Below are positions 5,585-6,618 of a DNA stretch of 6,618 nucleotides, piece after piece. Position numbers and translations under genes: made by a program. The notes beneath the pieces were generated by a model, which searched no databases, had not been told where the DNA came from, and worked only from the letters and a program-made list of their open reading frames with translations. Source of the DNA: Candidatus Zixiibacteriota bacterium (GTDB lineage Bacteria; Zixibacteria; MSB-5A5; GN15; PGXB01); contig QNAH01000160.1 in assembly GCA_003641425.1 (NCBI GenBank), positions 1 to 6,618 on the forward strand, given 5' to 3'. How positions within the stretch are numbered: the first letter of the stretch is position 1; each line of letters begins with the position of its first letter.

Positions 5585-6221
5585 TTATATTGCCATTGAA
5601 GGCGTTATCGGCGCGGGCAAAACAACGCTGGCACGGATGCTGGCGGATAAAATCGGCGCCGAGCTCCTGTTAGACGATGCCATGAACAATCCTTTTCTGG
5701 TCGATTTCTATAAAGACAGAAAAAGATATGCCTTTTCAGCTCAGTTGTTCTTTCTTCTAACCCGTTATCAGCAGCAACAGCAATCGCTGTTGGTGCGCGA
5801 CCTGTTCGCCGAAAAAATTGTCGCCGATTATTCCTTTATCCGCGATCATATTTTCGCCACGGTCAATCTTTCCAAACGCGAACTGATACTGTATGAAAAA
5901 TTCCTCCCGCTTCTAAAAGCGGATATTCCCAAACCGGACCTGACCATCTATCTGCAGACCTCGACCCCGGTTTTGCTGGAGCGGATCAAAAAACGCAATT
6001 TCGGTTTCGAGCGGACAATCGATACCGAATATTTGAACGAATTGAACGAGGCCTTCAATTATTTCTTCTTCCATTACGATGACTCTCCCCTGCTGGTGAT
6101 CAAGACCGATGATATCGACTTCGTGGCCAGCAGTGCCGATTTCGAGAGTTTAATCGAGGAGATCAAAAAACCTGTCTCCGGCAAAAAGTACTATGTACCG
6201 GCAGGACATGTAATCAGATAA
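5571..6221 (+). CDS. Deoxynucleoside kinase (dNK/dGK-dAK type)
   Basis: This 216-residue P-loop kinase would phosphorylate salvaged deoxynucleosides with a nucleoside triphosphate. The Walker A loop GVIGAGKT is at 11-18. NNPFLVDFYKDRKRYAF (39-55) and the following AQLFFLLTRYQQQQ form the substrate-binding region typical of bacterial deoxyadenosine/deoxyguanosine kinases, with Q58 as likely base-contacting Gln. VADYSFIRD (84-92) takes the place of the ERS/DRS motif of animal enzymes, which I believe is normal for this bacterial subgroup. The LID arginines lie in LLERIKKRNFGFER (135-148), and NYFFFHYDDSPLLVI (163-177) is the conserved C-terminal strand region. The general base, Glu before the NPFL block in relatives, appears as D35. 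The gene begins inside the folK end and its best SD (AAGGA, 5552-5556) is 14 bases away, so translational coupling is likely. The exact deoxynucleoside is not determinable. Confidence 0.88.
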   Translation: MSIPNYIAIEGVIGAGKTTLARMLADKIGAELLLDDAMNNPFLVDFYKDRKRYAFSAQLFFLLTRYQQQQQSLLVRDLFAEKIVADYSFIRDHIFATVNLSKRELILYEKFLPLLKADIPKPDLTIYLQTSTPVLLERIKKRNFGFERTIDTEYLNELNEAFNYFFFHYDDSPLLVIKTDDIDFVASSADFESLIEEIKKPVSGKKYYVPAGHVIR

Positions 6222-6232
6222 TCGAGGTTGTC

Positions 6233-6618
6233 ATGTCTGTTCACAATGAAAACAGTTCCAAAAAGAAAATCACCGTCAGTACATTCATAAAGAAAAAGAA
6301 GCACGGCGAGAAAATTGCGGTGCTGACAGCCTACGATTATTTTACCGCGAAATTTCTCGACCGCGCCGGTATTGATGCTCTCCTGGTCGGGGATTCGGCC
6401 GGGATGGTTATCCACGGCGAAAAAAGCACACTTCCGATTACCATGGATGTCATGATCGCACATACCCGCGCGGTGGCGCGCGGAACCCGAAACGCGCTGG
6501 TCATCGCCGACATGCCGTTCCTGTCGTACCAGCCGTCGTTCGAAGTCGCCATCATCAATGCCGGGCGGTTTTTGAAAGAGGCTTATGCCGAGGCGGTTAA
6601 GATCGAGGGCGGAATCGA
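6233..6618 (+). CDS. panB: 3-methyl-2-oxobutanoate hydroxymethyltransferase, 5' part (ketopantoate synthesis)
   Basis: PanB transfers the one-carbon unit of 5,10-methylene-tetrahydrofolate to alpha-ketoisovalerate, giving ketopantoate, the first committed step to pantothenate and CoA. The window holds 128 complete codons, about half of a roughly 265-residue protein; the right edge truncates it, not a mutation. After a Lys-rich leader (10-27) come AVLTAYDYFTAKFLDRAGID (29-48), LLVGDSAGMV (50-59) with metal-binding D54, STLPITMDVMIAHTRAVARG (65-84), VIADMPFLSYQPS (90-102) with D93, and AVKIEGG (121-127) with K123 and E125. These match E. coli D45, D84, K112 and E114. GAGG (6224-6227) lies 5 bases before the ATG and 11 bases separate it from the kinase stop. 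Its folate cofactor links it to folB and folK upstream. panC is a reasonable expectation past the edge, but is not seen. Confidence 0.95.
   Translation, partial: MSVHNENSSKKKITVSTFIKKKKHGEKIAVLTAYDYFTAKFLDRAGIDALLVGDSAGMVIHGEKSTLPITMDVMIAHTRAVARGTRNALVIADMPFLSYQPSFEVAIINAGRFLKEAYAEAVKIEGGI

Overview
The window is a compact bacterial chromosomal segment with seven genes: two on the minus strand and six-frame-clean, and five on the plus strand, plus the start of an eighth gene (panB) cut by the right edge. I see no mobile elements, phage genes, CRISPR or structural RNA genes. The short sigma factor without region 1.1 and its region 2 sequence resemble the primary sigma factors of the FCB group (Bacteroidetes/Chlorobi and relatives). 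The moderate GC content and the mix of Shine-Dalgarno and SD-less starts would fit a less-studied FCB lineage such as Zixibacteria. That placement is inference only.

Left part (about 87-2562, minus strand): an htrA/deg-type periplasmic serine protease is followed, 55 bases after its stop codon, by an RpoD-family sigma factor. The pair is probably one transcript. It appears to begin at a promoter matching the sigma70 consensus exactly (TTGACA, 17-base spacer, TATAAT, at 2619-2591) and to end at a strong rho-independent terminator (120-87). Both genes use non-ATG starts (TTG and GTG). A perfect dyad overlaps the -35 box of the htrA promoter.

Middle (2563-2827): a 265-base AT-rich divergent intergenic region carries this promoter and a weaker candidate promoter for the plus-strand genes.

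Right part (2828-6618, plus strand): a tightly packed operon encodes a class II (zinc) aldolase, an aminotransferase-fold protein, dihydroneopterin aldolase (FolB), HPPK (FolK), a deoxynucleoside kinase and PanB. Most junctions overlap or are separated by a few bases. FolB and FolK are consecutive folate-pathway steps, PanB starts pantothenate synthesis from methylene-tetrahydrofolate, and the kinase salvages deoxynucleosides, so the theme is cofactor and nucleotide supply.

The most unusual item is the aminotransferase-like protein. It keeps most fold type I landmarks, but the PLP-binding lysine is a tyrosine (Y233) and the nearby phosphate-binding arginine is a proline (P241), in an intact reading frame. 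It is translationally coupled to an aldolase that retains all its catalytic residues, which suggests a repurposed or non-PLP role rather than decay.
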